Assembly (NCBI GenBank): GCA_022494885.1
Contig: JAGVSM010004956.1
Span: 1-64,000 of the forward strand
DNA length: 64,000 nucleotides
Direction of reading: 5' to 3'
DNA from: Micrasema longulum
Taxonomy: Eukaryota > Arthropoda > Insecta > Trichoptera > Brachycentridae
The position numbers were made by a program, and so were the translations under genes. Positions 53,441-63,826 of this stretch are shown one piece after another (position 1 is the first letter of the stretch; each line of letters opens with the position of its first letter). The notes beneath the pieces are model-generated. The model was not told the origin of the DNA and did not search any database. It was given only the letters and a program-made list of their open reading frames with translations.

Positions 53441-54480
53441 TTTTTTTTATTATTTGAAAGTTAAAAGTTTAATATTAAAATTATATGTTTCATATGAAAA
53501 ATACATTTTCTAAGGTCCGATTAGTGACAAAAACAATTGTCACATAATTATAATACATAATGTAAAATAAATAATGGTACATAACTAGTAATATTATTGA
53601 CACATTAATATAATTTTATTCGTGTAGATATAATATCTTGTTCAGGTACGATTTAGTGGAACATTTAGAAATATTAAATAAGGTTTGTTTTCTGGTCTAA
53701 ATATAGAGACTTAGGAGAATCTACCAAGTTATTTAATAGTTTGTACGTACAAATCGTGTTCCTGCGAATTAGAAGTGTTTGGAGTTTATACAATTATGTA
53801 GATTTATCTAGACCTGTATTCAAAGCCAACTGTCTAAAATTGCAATTCGATATACATTTTAATTGTATGAATGCAATTCGGTTAAAGTGTTTTTTTTTTG
53901 TATATTTAGGGCTCTAAATGGGAGATGCAAACTTTAATTGACTTTGAACACATTAATATCTAAAATATAGAATTCTAAGAGTACATGTTTGATTAAATTA
54001 TCTCCCGATACAATAAAAGAAACCTAACATGTAATTCATAATTCTGTTTATGTGGGCTTCAAAAGCCAAGGTAATATTGTGGATAATTTGAATGTCGTTC
54101 ATTGAAAATGTAAGCACATAGCATTTTGAATATGTAGTTTTAATAAATTTTGTGTACGATATTTATTTTAGATCTCAAGATCTTCCTGGAGTTTGATAAA
54201 GTCAAAATTTGATTAGTCCTAAATATTTAACATGTTCAATTTAAGTTAGTTGTTCATCATTTATGAGAACATCAATTGTATGTCATTTTTTTCTAGATTC
54301 AAAATGGATAATATTGCATTTTGTTTCATTAAGTGTAAGTAAGTTTGTGTTTGTCCATTTAGTCAACATAGTTAGGTCTTTGTTTATGTCATTGTTTGTT
54401 AATACATCTGTTCGATGTTTATAGAATAGTCCAATGTCGTCAGTTGAATTATAAGCAACAATTCACTAATCTGTAACCAC
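53441..54480 (-). pseudogene. LINE reverse transcriptase remnant, heavily shifted
   Basis: On the minus strand from 54470: STDDIGLFYKHRTDVL (the FADD box decayed to TDD), LTMLTKWTNTNLLTLNETKC, HVKYLGLI, AFEAHINRIMNYM, LGFFYCIGR, then LLIRRNTICTYKLLNNLVDS with PKSLYLDQKTNL. These are the palm, thumb and C-terminal blocks of a Jockey/CR1-like LINE, spread over all three frames with many stops. The 3' side is an AT-rich region ending in a T run at about 53445. It is older than the LINE at 45.4 kb. Confidence 0.75.
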
Positions 54481-54504
54481 ATTTTTTAATGACAAACTAA
54501 GTAA

Positions 54505-54900
54505 GAGATTCAACAATGTTTGAGTATGTCCAAATGCTTGCAGACTGGCTGGATTTCATCCCTAGGGAGTTGTTTTATACATTGTTGAATTGACTACTTG
54601 GTAAAAGACAAAGTATAAAAATTGGAAAATTGTTTTCAAGCGTTGCCTAGTAGGTGATTCGGTTCAGCCGGATAAATCTCACCCGCATGATAAAGGTTTC
54701 AGCTCTTTTACGTCACAAAAGTCAACAGATGGAAGATTTGAGGAAATGTGGATGTTCAAACACGGGCAGAATAGGGAATGTTACACCGTGTGTAAAGTGG
54801 CCACTTAAACCAGCCAATGACAGGTCATAAGTCCTGTAAGTTCCTAGACTTCTATGTTCCGTTCTCAAAAATGTTTTTTCTTCTCTCTGTTAAAATAAAT
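54505..54900. mobile_element. MITE family A, long form, first of tandem pair
   Basis: Outer module TTTGAGTATGTCCAAATGCT and GACTGGCTGGATTTCATCCC, centre TTCAAGCGTTGCCTAGTAGG, GGTTCAGCCGGATAAATCTC and AAAGTCAACAGATGGAAGAT, then the right arm with CCACTTAAACCAGCCAATGA and end TTTTTTCTTCTCTCTGTTA. The centre explains the sequence at 4.1-4.2 kb. Confidence 0.85.
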
Positions 54901-54924
54901 TTAAAAATGAATAAAATGAAATCC

Positions 54925-55262
54925 AGACAGCATTTGGACATACTCAAATATTGTTGAATTAACTACCTGGTAAAAAAAGAAGTAAAACATCGAAAAATTG
55001 TTTTCAAGCGTTGCCTAGTAGATGATTTGGTTCAGCCGGATGAATCTCACCCTCATGATAAAGGTTTCAGCTCTTTTACGTCACAAAAGTCAACAGATGG
55101 AAGATTTGAGATTTTCAAACATGGGCAGAATGGTGAATGTTACACAGTGTGTGTAAAGTGGCCACTCAAACCAGCCAATGACAGGTCATGGGCCCTGTAA
55201 ATGCCTAGACTTCCATATTCCCTTCTCAAAAATGTTTTCCCTCCCTGTTAAATAAATTTAAA
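54925..55262. mobile_element. MITE family A, long form, second of tandem pair
   Basis: It repeats the previous unit closely: GACAGCATTTGGACATACTC (outer module inverted), TTCAAGCGTTGCCTAGTAGA, GGTTCAGCCGGATGAATCTC, right arm CCACTCAAACCAGCCAATGA and end TTCCCTCCCTGTTAAAT-type. Both members point the same way, separated by about 25 bp. Confidence 0.85.
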
Positions 55263-55750
55263 TAAGTAAGAGATCTTTGTAAATAAATATATTTTAACGC
55301 ATTTCTAAGAACACTTTACATTTTAATTAAAAAGTTCGTGAAAACAAACTTGTGCAATCCTAAAGTGAACAATAAAAGAATATTAAATGAAACGCTGGAC
55401 TATTCATTATTATGTAAAACTTTCCGTGGTATTTCAGGCTAGAAAAAACTTTTTCCGAGAAACTTAAATGCATCTACCTTGTCGTCAAGTTAAAACTAAA
55501 AATGAAATTTTTTCTGGGTTTCTATCCGCAGACTTTGCTTGGATTGACGTTAGTCTAAAAAGACTATCACTTAAAACCTTAATTAGTTTTTTTTTATATT
55601 CCTTCAATTTCGTTGTCATGAAAATCTACAGCTAAAATAAAAAGATTTCTTTCATTTGGACGTTATTTCTTTTTATTTTTATAATTCTAAAACCGCGTGT
55701 TTTTTTATCTAAGATACGAGTCGTAAAAAATATTTTTAAATCAGTTCAAT
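55263..55750. other. AT-rich spacer, nothing recognised
   Basis: No feature was recognised. Confidence 0.5.
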
Positions 55751-55788
55751 TAAAATACATTAAATATATATATATTTAATGTATTTTA
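55751..55788. repeat. 38-bp perfect palindrome at LINE junction
   Basis: TAAAATACATTAAATATATA followed by TATATTTAATGTATTTTA reads identically on both strands. Its right half is the first recognisable LINE coding sequence, so the left half looks like an inverted copy of that edge. Confidence 0.85.
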
Positions 55789-56920
55789 CCGGATCAGTGA
55801 TAAAGGATCTCGGGGTATTTTTTGATGAAAAATTGTCTTTTGTTTATCATGTCAATGAAATTTCAAGCAAGGCATTAAAAATGTTGGGCTTTATTTTGAG
55901 AAATACAAAAAATTTCAAGTCCATCCGATCATTGAAAATATTATACTGTTCTCTTGTTAGAAGTAATTTAGATTTTAATTCATCAATATGGTCACCCTGC
56001 TATAATGTTCATGTTTTTAATATAGAAAACATTCAACATAAATTTCTACGATATATAAACTACAAACTAAACATTCCAATTCAAAATGTGAATTATGACT
56101 ATTTATTAACACTGCTTAACCTAACAACACTTTCTGAAAGAAGAACTATTAATGATCTCATGTACTGTATAAAATTGTAAACTCTCTTTTTGACGCACCA
56201 AAAATACTTGAATTGATTAATTTTAGAGTACCTGCTGTCAACACTAGGAGTACTTTATTGTTTCATTGCTCCAGTACTTCTTCCAACCAACAAAACAATT
56301 CATTGATACCGAGACTGCATAGGTTAGGTAACACTTATGGAACGGCTGCAGACATTCTGTCCAATTCTTTACCATCTTATAAGTCCAAAATATCAAGTTT
56401 ATTTGTAGCTACTCGTCAAACCATTATTGACAATTCAATTTCATAATTTAAAAAAAATACTTACTTGTTTATTTTTATTACCCTATACTTGTTTTTTTTA
56501 TTTTTTACCATTATATCAAATTGCACTGTAGTATTGGCAAATACGTATTTCATAGATACATATTTTTATTTCTTATTTTTTCGTAATAATATATGCTTGC
56601 TTGTTTATTAATTTAACTTAAAAATGTCTTTCTTGCTTACCGTAACACTTTATTTATTGTTTGCTTTACAGAATTTATTTCATAAGCTTATATCTTTGCA
56701 TTTTTTGTTTATATGCTTACTGTTTTTTCTTGCATACCTTTGATATTATAGTTTTTTTTTTTTTTTTTACTTTGTAAAACTTTTTATCATTTTCTGTCTA
56801 ACTAATTTCACATATTTTTTCTGTATATTCTGTTTATTATTTAGTATGTTAGCATGTAATTCATTTTTATTTTTTGTAAATGCCTTTTGGGCGTTAATGA
56901 ACAAAATAAATTTTTAAAAA
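55779..56920 (+). pseudogene. LINE C-terminal ORF and 3' end
   Basis: The 133-codon frame 55779-56180 has VIKDLGVFFDEKLSFVYHVN, ISSKALKMLGFILRNTK, LYCSLVRSNLDFNSSIWSP and LTTLSERRTINDLMYCIKL. A second frame (56213-56446) continues with LINFRVPAVNTRSTLLFH, RLGNTYGTAADILSNSLPSY. This is the thumb and C-terminus of a Jockey/CR1-like LINE, broken by one frame shift near 56180. The 3' untranslated region ends GTAAATGCCTTTTGGGCGTT and AACAAAATAAA, the standard tail. The DNA transposon at 56926 sits directly at this tail. Confidence 0.85.
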
Positions 56921-56925
56921 ATATA

Positions 56926-58850
56926 TTAGGGTGATGCTTAAAAGACCCAAAAATATTTTTTGTTTCTTTTCTCTTGTGTCACCCTCCCATTTTGTTCGAC
57001 CTAATAAGAGAAACTTAAATTAATTTTTTGAGATTTTTAGAAAAAAATTTAAAGGTTGCTACTAAAGATTTAAAAAATCTAACATTATCCCAAAAAGTGA
57101 TTATTTAAAAAAAAAAGTTTTTTTTATAAAATTATATTTTTTTACATAATAAAAACTAAAATGAGGTTTTAATGTCCATATATGTTATCCAAAGCTAATT
57201 TTGTATTATATATGTTTTACAATTTACTTTCGGGATGTGAACAAATAAGAGGAAAATTAGACAAAAAACACAGATTTTTACAAAATTTCTTTAATTGTCA
57301 CTATTAAAAAAAAAGTTATTACAGAATTAATATAAGCTTATATTAGTTGTTTGAAGTCCTCAAAAAGATTTTGATGAACAATTGACACGTGAAAAACTAA
57401 TTATGCAGACAGCAAAGTTGCTTTTTTGTAGTTCGGGAACTTTTGTCTGAAGGAATTCACAAGAAGTAAAATATACTGCTTCTGGTCTTTATGTAGGGTC
57501 AGTATTTTGTTGCATTCTTGGATTAAGGACACCTTTCTCTCTGCTGTATCATTGACTACCTTAAATTTTGTTACTATCTCCTTACTTTGAATATATTCCT
57601 TGTCTTTGATTCTGTCTTTAACTTTTTTCTTGAGAAAATCGGAGCTTAATCCGGTAATAAAAAAGAATCGTTTTATGTTACTAGTGACAAAATCTTCTAG
57701 ATTTTTATTACCAATGTTTTCAATGTCTACATTATTTTTTTTCGGTTAAAAATCAGCTCCTTCTTTCTTTAGGGCTTCCACTATTTTCTTCTTAGTTTCA
57801 TTTCCCACTTTGTCGTCAAAAAATGATAAGTTCCTCTGAGACATACCATAAATGGCCATATACTTTATTTATTGCTTTTCTAGCTATGACAGGGTTAATA
57901 TCATCATACATCTTTACATCTTTGGGGAGTTCTAAGTCGTTTCTTGTGGCTGAACAAGCGAATGGAGCTTGGAACCAATACTTAATGTAGATTAAGACTG
58001 TAAAAATACAGATTTCTCACAAACCTTTTTCCTCATGTTTTGTCAATCTGAATTGTTCTCGAAACAAGAATAAATTTTAAAGAGTAGATAGTCTTTTCCA
58101 TCCAACGTGCTCGGTGAAGACCTGCAGGCTTTTAAAATGACACATCATTTTCCAGTTCTCCTCCCAAAAATACAATGCTTAGTTGCAAGAGTTCCTTGTA
58201 ATCATCTCTGGGCTTTGTTTCTTAGCAAAATTGATTATTTCATCTTTCACATCTTGGAGCTTTTCAATAGATTCTTCATCAGTTTCTTACGTCGTATACT
58301 CTTCTTTATTGATTAATTGCCAGTTTTTCTGAAATCTTTTGAATAATAAATTGTCTGGTCCAGACGAAGGCCCAATTTCATTTTGAACAACTGATTCTAG
58401 CATAATTTCCATAATGTGATGCCTACATGCTAGCCAGATCATTTCCTTATCCATTTTCTGCTCAAGTAGAATACAAGCCTCTTTTTGAGACCCGGTATTA
58501 GATGCGGTTGTGTCGAAACTCATACTCTTTACTTTATTGAGTAAACCCCATGAAAGGAGGGATTCATTGTTGGTCTAAAGTGAAGGGAGGGGTTGTGTGG
58601 TTAGATTGGAGTCTTCCTGGTATAAAAATAAAGTGTTAAGTGAGATAAGGTTTTTTTATAATATTAAAAATTACTAATGAAAATTATTTTTAAATTTTAA
58701 CATTTTTTATGAAATTTAAAGCCTGGTAGCGAGCCCTAAAACTTAATGAAATCCAACCAAATTTTAGTTAACTCCATTTTACATATGAGAGATCAAAATG
58801 GGAGGGTGAACCTTTGAATTTTTTAACTTTTATTTTTAAGCATCACTCTA

Positions 58851-58851
<1 letters not shown>
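56926..58851. mobile_element. TTAGGGTG-ended DNA transposon, internally deleted
   Basis: Terminal TTAGGGTGATGCTTA (56926-56940) is inverted as TAAGCATCACTCTAA (58837-58851), one mismatch in 15. Inside these, CACCCTCCCATTTTG at 56980 is an exact inverse of CAAAATGGGAGGGTG at 58794. Minus-strand coding sequence occupies the middle, and the amino half of the protein is absent. Flanks are AT repeats, which hides the target duplication. Confidence 0.8.
57401..58523 (-). pseudogene. DNA transposase-like protein, C-terminal half
   Basis: The frame from 58523 (open a little further upstream as WGLLNKVKS) reads MSFDTTASNTGSQKEACILL, MIWLACRHHIMEIMLESVV and GPDNLLFKRFQKNWQLIN, then KLQDVKDEIINFAKK. 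After shifts: YWFQAPFACSATRNDLELPK, INPVIARKAINKVYGHLWYV, FDDKVGNETKKKIVEAL, NLEDFVTSNIKRFFFITGL, VVNDTAERKVSLIQECNKIL and HKDQKQYILLLVNSFRQKFP, ending at the stop at 57401. The FDTT-x-SNTG, LACRHH and VND-x-AER blocks are hallmarks of the same repetitive transposase-like family as at 52.5 kb. At least two frame shifts and a stop make it inactive. Catalytic residues are not assigned. Confidence 0.75.

Positions 58852-58876
<25 letters not shown>
58851..58876. repeat. (AT)n microsatellite
   Basis: A 26-bp AT run follows the right transposon end. A shorter ATATA stands at the left end, so the element probably inserted into an AT repeat. Confidence 0.9.
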
Positions 58877-58881
<5 letters not shown>

Positions 58882-60049
58882 CGTGCGTTCAAGGTGCTCG
58901 CTCGAAAGAAATACGGTAATGTGTTTTGACGCTGCCCGGTTAAGTATTGATTTAAATTGGCGCCTCAATATTCCATTTTATATATATTCGTGAATTCCGA
59001 CCGGCTACACTTGTATTCAATTATAAATCTGTACTTTGGAATTCAAATTATGAACGTAATTCAGAATTTATTTTCTCTTGCTCAAAGAAATAAAACTAAA
59101 ATAGTATGTCATGTTTTTAATAAATATATATTGTTAACGAAAAGCCAACTGAAACGAAAAAACAAATTTCATTAATTTGATTAAAATTATTTATTGCCAA
59201 TTCTCAGTAGAATTCCAATGTGATAATTGATTTACTATTATTTACATTTAAGTTACCAATAAAAATACTTAGTACACTTTCACTTATTTATACGACCAAT
59301 TAGTGCTTTCATTAGCGAATTTCATTCCGTTTTGTAAAAGGTTGGAAATATTTTAATCAAGGAGAGGAGCACGGAAATGCACCTCCTTTGATGCTATGTA
59401 GATGTTCTTCTATTTTGAGCACATGATGATGAAAGTGCATTATACCTTGTGATATTAAATGATTTATTATAATAACTTTAACAACGACGCGCAACTATTC
59501 CAAGAATTCTTATGCAATGTTTAATGTAATGTCAAAAAATATTTATAATTTTCTAATCTTCTATCTTCATGTTAGGTAGGTACCATAAGGATGAGTCAAT
59601 GGAAGAACGGGAAACAAGGGTAATTGGCCAGGAATAATATCGATAAATGCTGTTTTATACTAAACACGTTTTATAAATACTTTTATTATCAAAACTCGAG
59701 ACTAGTATGGTGCGGAATTCCAAATTGAAGTGTAGCCATTAGAACATGTATGTTTCTTTGGGGAATGTTTCGTTAAAGGAGTCGCCATTTAATTAGAGGT
59801 TTCATGTATTATAATGTCTTGCTGGAAGGCTTATTCGCAGCGCTGCTTTAAGGCATTTTATTTTCGGGGAAATATTGCAAACTAATTTTAAGTATCTAAA
59901 ATTGTATGATACAAGAAACGAACGTCTTCAAATCCAATTACCCAAGCATAGACTCGCAAAGACAGAAAACAGCTTTGTGTATTTTTAGCATGCACAAATT
60001 CTTTTTTATAAGTACTTAATTAACTTAAAGAACGTAGATATCTGTATTT
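58877..60049. other. AT-rich spacer, nothing recognised
   Basis: A less AT-rich patch at 58877-58990 (GTGCTCGCTCGAAAGAAATA, GACGCTGCCCGGTTAAG) is unassigned. No gene is seen. Confidence 0.45.
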
Positions 60050-60266
60050 TTTTTGGAAGGAGACTGCTGTGAGACATTACATTTTTTTTATATTAATCAT
60101 ATTGTAGTGGGTACATAGTGGATCGTTTTGTTCAGATAGTAATAAAGATTTATTATTTACGCTATAATTTAAATTTTTCTATTTTTAAACATAATAGATC
60201 CCTCCACTTTACTTTTTTTTCCAACTCAAGACAGGGTTTTTGATCTCATCGAGTTTGGGACACATT
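60050..60266 (+). repeat. Repeat U, copy 3, partial
   Basis: GGAGACTGCTGTGAGACATT and, about 150 bp on, TTTCCAACTCAAGACAGGGT with TTGATCTCAT match the second half of repeat U (19.3-19.5 and 21.6-21.95 kb). Confidence 0.55.
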
Positions 60267-60450
60267 CTTATTCTTATTCGTAGAGGTGGGGGTCAGTGCT
60301 ATTTAAGCTCCTGGCGTCACTGCGACCTGTGAAGATCTACGACGACTAAAATATAGTGACGGGTTCCCTTGAATAGTTCTCGCCCTCCAAGCCCAGGCCT
60401 ATGAAGAGCCTGGATGCTGTGTGGAAGGCGAGAGTTTACATTTTGCTAAA
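60267..60450 (-). mobile_element. 184-bp retro-insert with 13-bp TSD
   Basis: The exact 13-mer TTTGGGACACATT lies on both sides (60254-60266 and 60451-60463). On the minus strand the insert ends in GAATAAGAATAAG, a short A-rich repeat tail, as expected for LINE-driven insertion. It contains a two-step stem-loop (CTCGCC with GGCGAG, CCAGGC with GCCTGG at 60384-60432). It is either a small SINE or a truncated LINE 3' end. No tRNA boxes were seen. Confidence 0.75.
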
Positions 60451-60463
60451 TTTGGGACACATT

Positions 60464-61814
60464 ACTAGTTGATTTAATATGTATTATGCATACTGTTGTT
60501 TAAGAATAAAAGTAATTTAAATTTAATGTTTTTTTTCTAAAATATATTTACACAGTAGTCTTAAAATTAAAAGTCCTGCTGAATTGTAAGCATACAATTC
60601 GTCAACAGGTTCTTATATGTTATTTCAATTGTTTCGTACTAAACATACAATAATTTTATTTTTAAAACATTACATATTATACTTACCATGTTTTATATTG
60701 TATTCATTTATATAATTGTTCAAAATTAAAACTATCATTAATACAAAAAAAAAAATCCATTACCATTTGATCATACGTCTGACTCCTGTATAAATATTAC
60801 CTTTCCTAATATTGTTTTGTAACATGTTACATATTTTAAGCATTCTGTATTGCAGGGCGAACCGTGTATAAAAGCTATTATGCGCAGCTTACCATTATAT
60901 TTGAATGACCATAATAATGTTTTACTGTAACTTTATTTTCAGAAAAACAAATAAATAATTATTATTTGTTTAAAATCATTTCCACCGTTCGTATTTTTAT
61001 CCTAATATAAATATTGATATTAATAAAGCGCGCCCAGCGCCTGCGGTGAGCCAAGAAACTAGCCGATTATTCCAGCTTATTTTTTCATACTAATAAGCTT
61101 ACTGTATTTTGAATGTCTTACCCCAGTGGGGGTTTTTTCTGCTAGATTAAACTTGCAGATTACGCAAATTATTAGAAGATTCTTGATTTGGGAAACAGTA
61201 TTTAAAACATTATTTCTTAAGGCCTATTTTTCTTTGAGATGGTACTTTTGACATGAGACGATAATTACTTTCATGCGTCATTTTGCAGGACATATGAGCT
61301 TGACGTGGCCGTTTTTAGCACTATTAATTTCTAGAACAATTCGGCCAGTTGACATTTCAATTGAATACCTTTGACTGAATTCATGGTGATATTTTTTATT
61401 TATTTTTAAATGAGTTTTGTATTAAAATAATGTATAATATACCAAGTAGTTACGTCGCTTAAGTTGATTTCATATATGAGAGTTGTTGTATCACACAGAA
61501 CCACAGAAAAATATCAATTTATAGTATATATTACTTACATTATATTATGAACCTTCTATGTAGGTACAAATATATGATTTTTTTATAGCTTACCTGTAAA
61601 TAAAATCACCATTCGCCAATGCTGTATTGAAGTGTTCTTTTGCCATATTTATTACAATATCTAGGAATAGTTATTCCTTCTATAATAGTTAATCTGGTGT
61701 TGTTCCAGTCAATTACTGTTTTTTTCCGTTTATAAGGTGGGTCAAAAATAATATGATAAATAAATATATTTACATACTAACAATCTGCAAATTACAGCTT
61801 ACTAAGACTTACTT
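60464..61814. other. Long AT-rich stretch, nothing recognised
   Basis: A GC-rich blip (AAGCGCGCCCAGCGCCTGCG) at 61026 is isolated. No frames, repeats or tRNA-like heads were noticed. Confidence 0.45.
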
Positions 61815-62012
61815 TGATATTCATATTTCCTTCTCAAGAATGTTTCCCCTTTCTGTTGCAAAAAATTTCAAACTTACTTTGACTTCAAAATATATTTGTA
61901 CATGTTAAACGTTAAACATAAAATATACACAAATCAATTTAAAAAAACCTTCAAAATTAATATTTTTTTCAATAAAGATGGAGAACTTCTTTTAGAAGGA
62001 ATTGGGGCGTAA
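61815..62012. mobile_element. MITE family A end fragments
   Basis: TTCATATTTCCTTCTCAAGA with TTTCTGTTGCAAAAAATTTC at 61820-61870 is a right end. AATAAAGATGGAGAACTTCT at 61973 resembles a left end. The arms between them are missing, so this is a heavily deleted copy or two scraps. Confidence 0.5.
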
Positions 62013-62835
62013 GGTGATAATAATAATGCCCAGTAGATGACGACTTAAGTATTAATTTAAATAAAAATCAATTTTTTATTTAAAGATTCATGTACGTTTG
62101 CTTTTAATGGTTATTATAAGAATTTTAATTAATAATATGGGAAAGTAATTCTTAATATAGTCCGTAGTAATATTTTTAACTAAATTAAATTTATCTTTAA
62201 CTAATAATTTACAAACAAATTTGATTACTTAGTTATTTGATTGTTAAAGCAGATTTTACATCACTAACCTCTATCGCCATATTCGCTGAAGTATTTTTCT
62301 ATAAATTTGACGGGGGTGGTCTTTTAGGACAGCACTGAAAACTAAAAATGGTCAGTGGTCGGTAACCAATATTTTTGCTTCTCGGGTTTGAACTTTTGTG
62401 TCAGGGCTTTCCAGACTTTATCTCAGCCACGTTCACGTGTGATTACAAATGAGCCTATTACAGATAACAGCTATATCTAATTAGTTTTTCCTCGGATTTT
62501 CCTTTTGCGAGTCAAAATACAAAGGATACGTGATGAGGATAGCGCTCCTCAACACCGGTTAACTTTAATCCACAAGCCGCCGTATAAACATTCCAATAGC
62601 TTCAACCAATGGTTTCCGGTCAACCTGTCAATAAACACAATCAGATCTCAGTATAGGGGTTGAAAACAGTCTTAGCATATAAACACACTTTTCTAGTTTG
62701 TAGACAAATTTGAAAAGACCAAAAAAATATGAAAAGACCAAACCAAGACAAAAAAGGATTTTTAGTAATACTTAAATAATGTTAAATTCAATACAATTTA
62801 AAAGATCGTATTTTTACATAAGTACACCACTATGT
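62013..62835. other. AT-rich spacer, nothing recognised
   Basis: The block 62260-62640 is less AT-rich and unmatched elsewhere in the window. No coding frame spans it. Confidence 0.45.
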
Positions 62836-62888
62836 CTTTTTGCAAACGTCAAACTCCGTGAAGATCGGAGTTTGACGTTTGCAAAAAG
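62836..62888. repeat. Perfect hairpin, 23-bp arms, 7-base loop
   Basis: CTTTTTGCAAACGTCAAACT then CCG (62836-62858) is exactly complementary to 62866-62888, with loop TGAAGAT. The arms are of mixed base composition and have no mismatch or bulge. It resembles neither a microsatellite nor a member of the window's TIR families. Confidence 0.9.
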
Positions 62889-62989
62889 AATGCTATATTT
62901 GAAAAATATTTATTTTATGTTTTGGAATTCAACCATAAACAAATACCTAGGTACCTACGTATCAATGAAGAGTATTTTTCCAAGATAAT

Positions 62990-63040
62990 AGCAGGCAAAC
63001 CAACGTTTGGGCAGGGCAACGTCTGTCGGGTCCGCTAGTG
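62990..63040 (+). other. Possible Helitron-like 3' end
   Basis: GGGCAGGGCAACGTCTGTCG continuing GGTCCGCTAGT is a short GC-rich patch closing in CTAGT. Helitron-like elements end in CTAR before a T, usually after a small hairpin. CAAACCAACGTTTGG just upstream can pair. No left end or second copy was found, so this rests on the terminus alone. Confidence 0.25.
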
Positions 63041-63430
63041 AGATATATAAAACAATAAAATTTAAACTTCAAATGACTAGAATCTGTACTGTGTATGCAA
63101 GGTAACATGTTGAAATATTTGAACCCGTGAGGTTTGAGTTGTATCTCGCCCTGTATTCTTGAACTAGAGCGTAAATTTTGTCGCACTCGAAATTTTATAA
63201 AATATTTATTTATAAATGTTATAATTTAAAGTAAATACATATGATTTATGTTCCCAGAGTAACTACAACTTAATTCGGGACTTTGTAACTAAATATATAA
63301 GCCAAAAAGCTTTTCTAACACAAACAAAAGGAATGTTTAAAAACGCTTTCAAGAATAGAGGAAGTGGTAAATATAGAACTAAGATAAAGTCGTTAACATC
63401 ACAGGCTACATGCAAACGATGCAACCATAG
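63041..63430. other. Spacer, nothing recognised
   Basis: Contains part of the 152-codon minus frame discussed with repeat D; no independent feature. Confidence 0.4.
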
Positions 63431-63826
63431 TGGCATTAGTAATAGGGACATATTCATACCACGAATACCGATTAAAATATATGAAATTGATTTAGAATAA
63501 TTAATTGTATTTTCAAAGTCAATATAGATAGTTTGGGGACATGTTTTCACACATAAATGTAAAAAATAAATTTGATAAAAATACGTCTGTAGAAAAACGC
63601 GACGTGTTTGGCCTTGGTTGTTGTGACATCTAGATGCGTGAAATTGTTCTATACAAATTTTAAAAGCAGGAACAAATAAATATGAATCGTGACGTATTAG
63701 GGGCGTGGCCAATGAAATCACTGTTTTTGCAGTAATTCAAAATTACAAATTTTAAAGTGTTTTTCATGCTACTAATAATAAGCAAATATTTTTTTTTTAC
63801 TGGACAGTATTTCATAGACCTTTATT
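63431..63826 (-). repeat. Repeat D, copy 3, inverted
   Basis: On the minus strand: GGTCTATGAAATACTGTCCA, ATTGGCCACGCCCCTAATAC, GTCACGATTCATATTTATTT, AGGCCAAACACGTCGCGTTT and AAATCAATTTCATATATTTT, in the order of the copies at 16.5 and 23.7 kb. A 152-codon frame (63263-63721) is open across it and beyond. Its first ~85 codons run in register with the 84-codon frame of copy 2. Confidence 0.75.

Noticed and set aside
62836..62888. microRNA precursor
   Set aside because: The stem is perfect and barely longer than a mature small RNA. Without bulges, flanking stem or expression data it is better called an inverted repeat.
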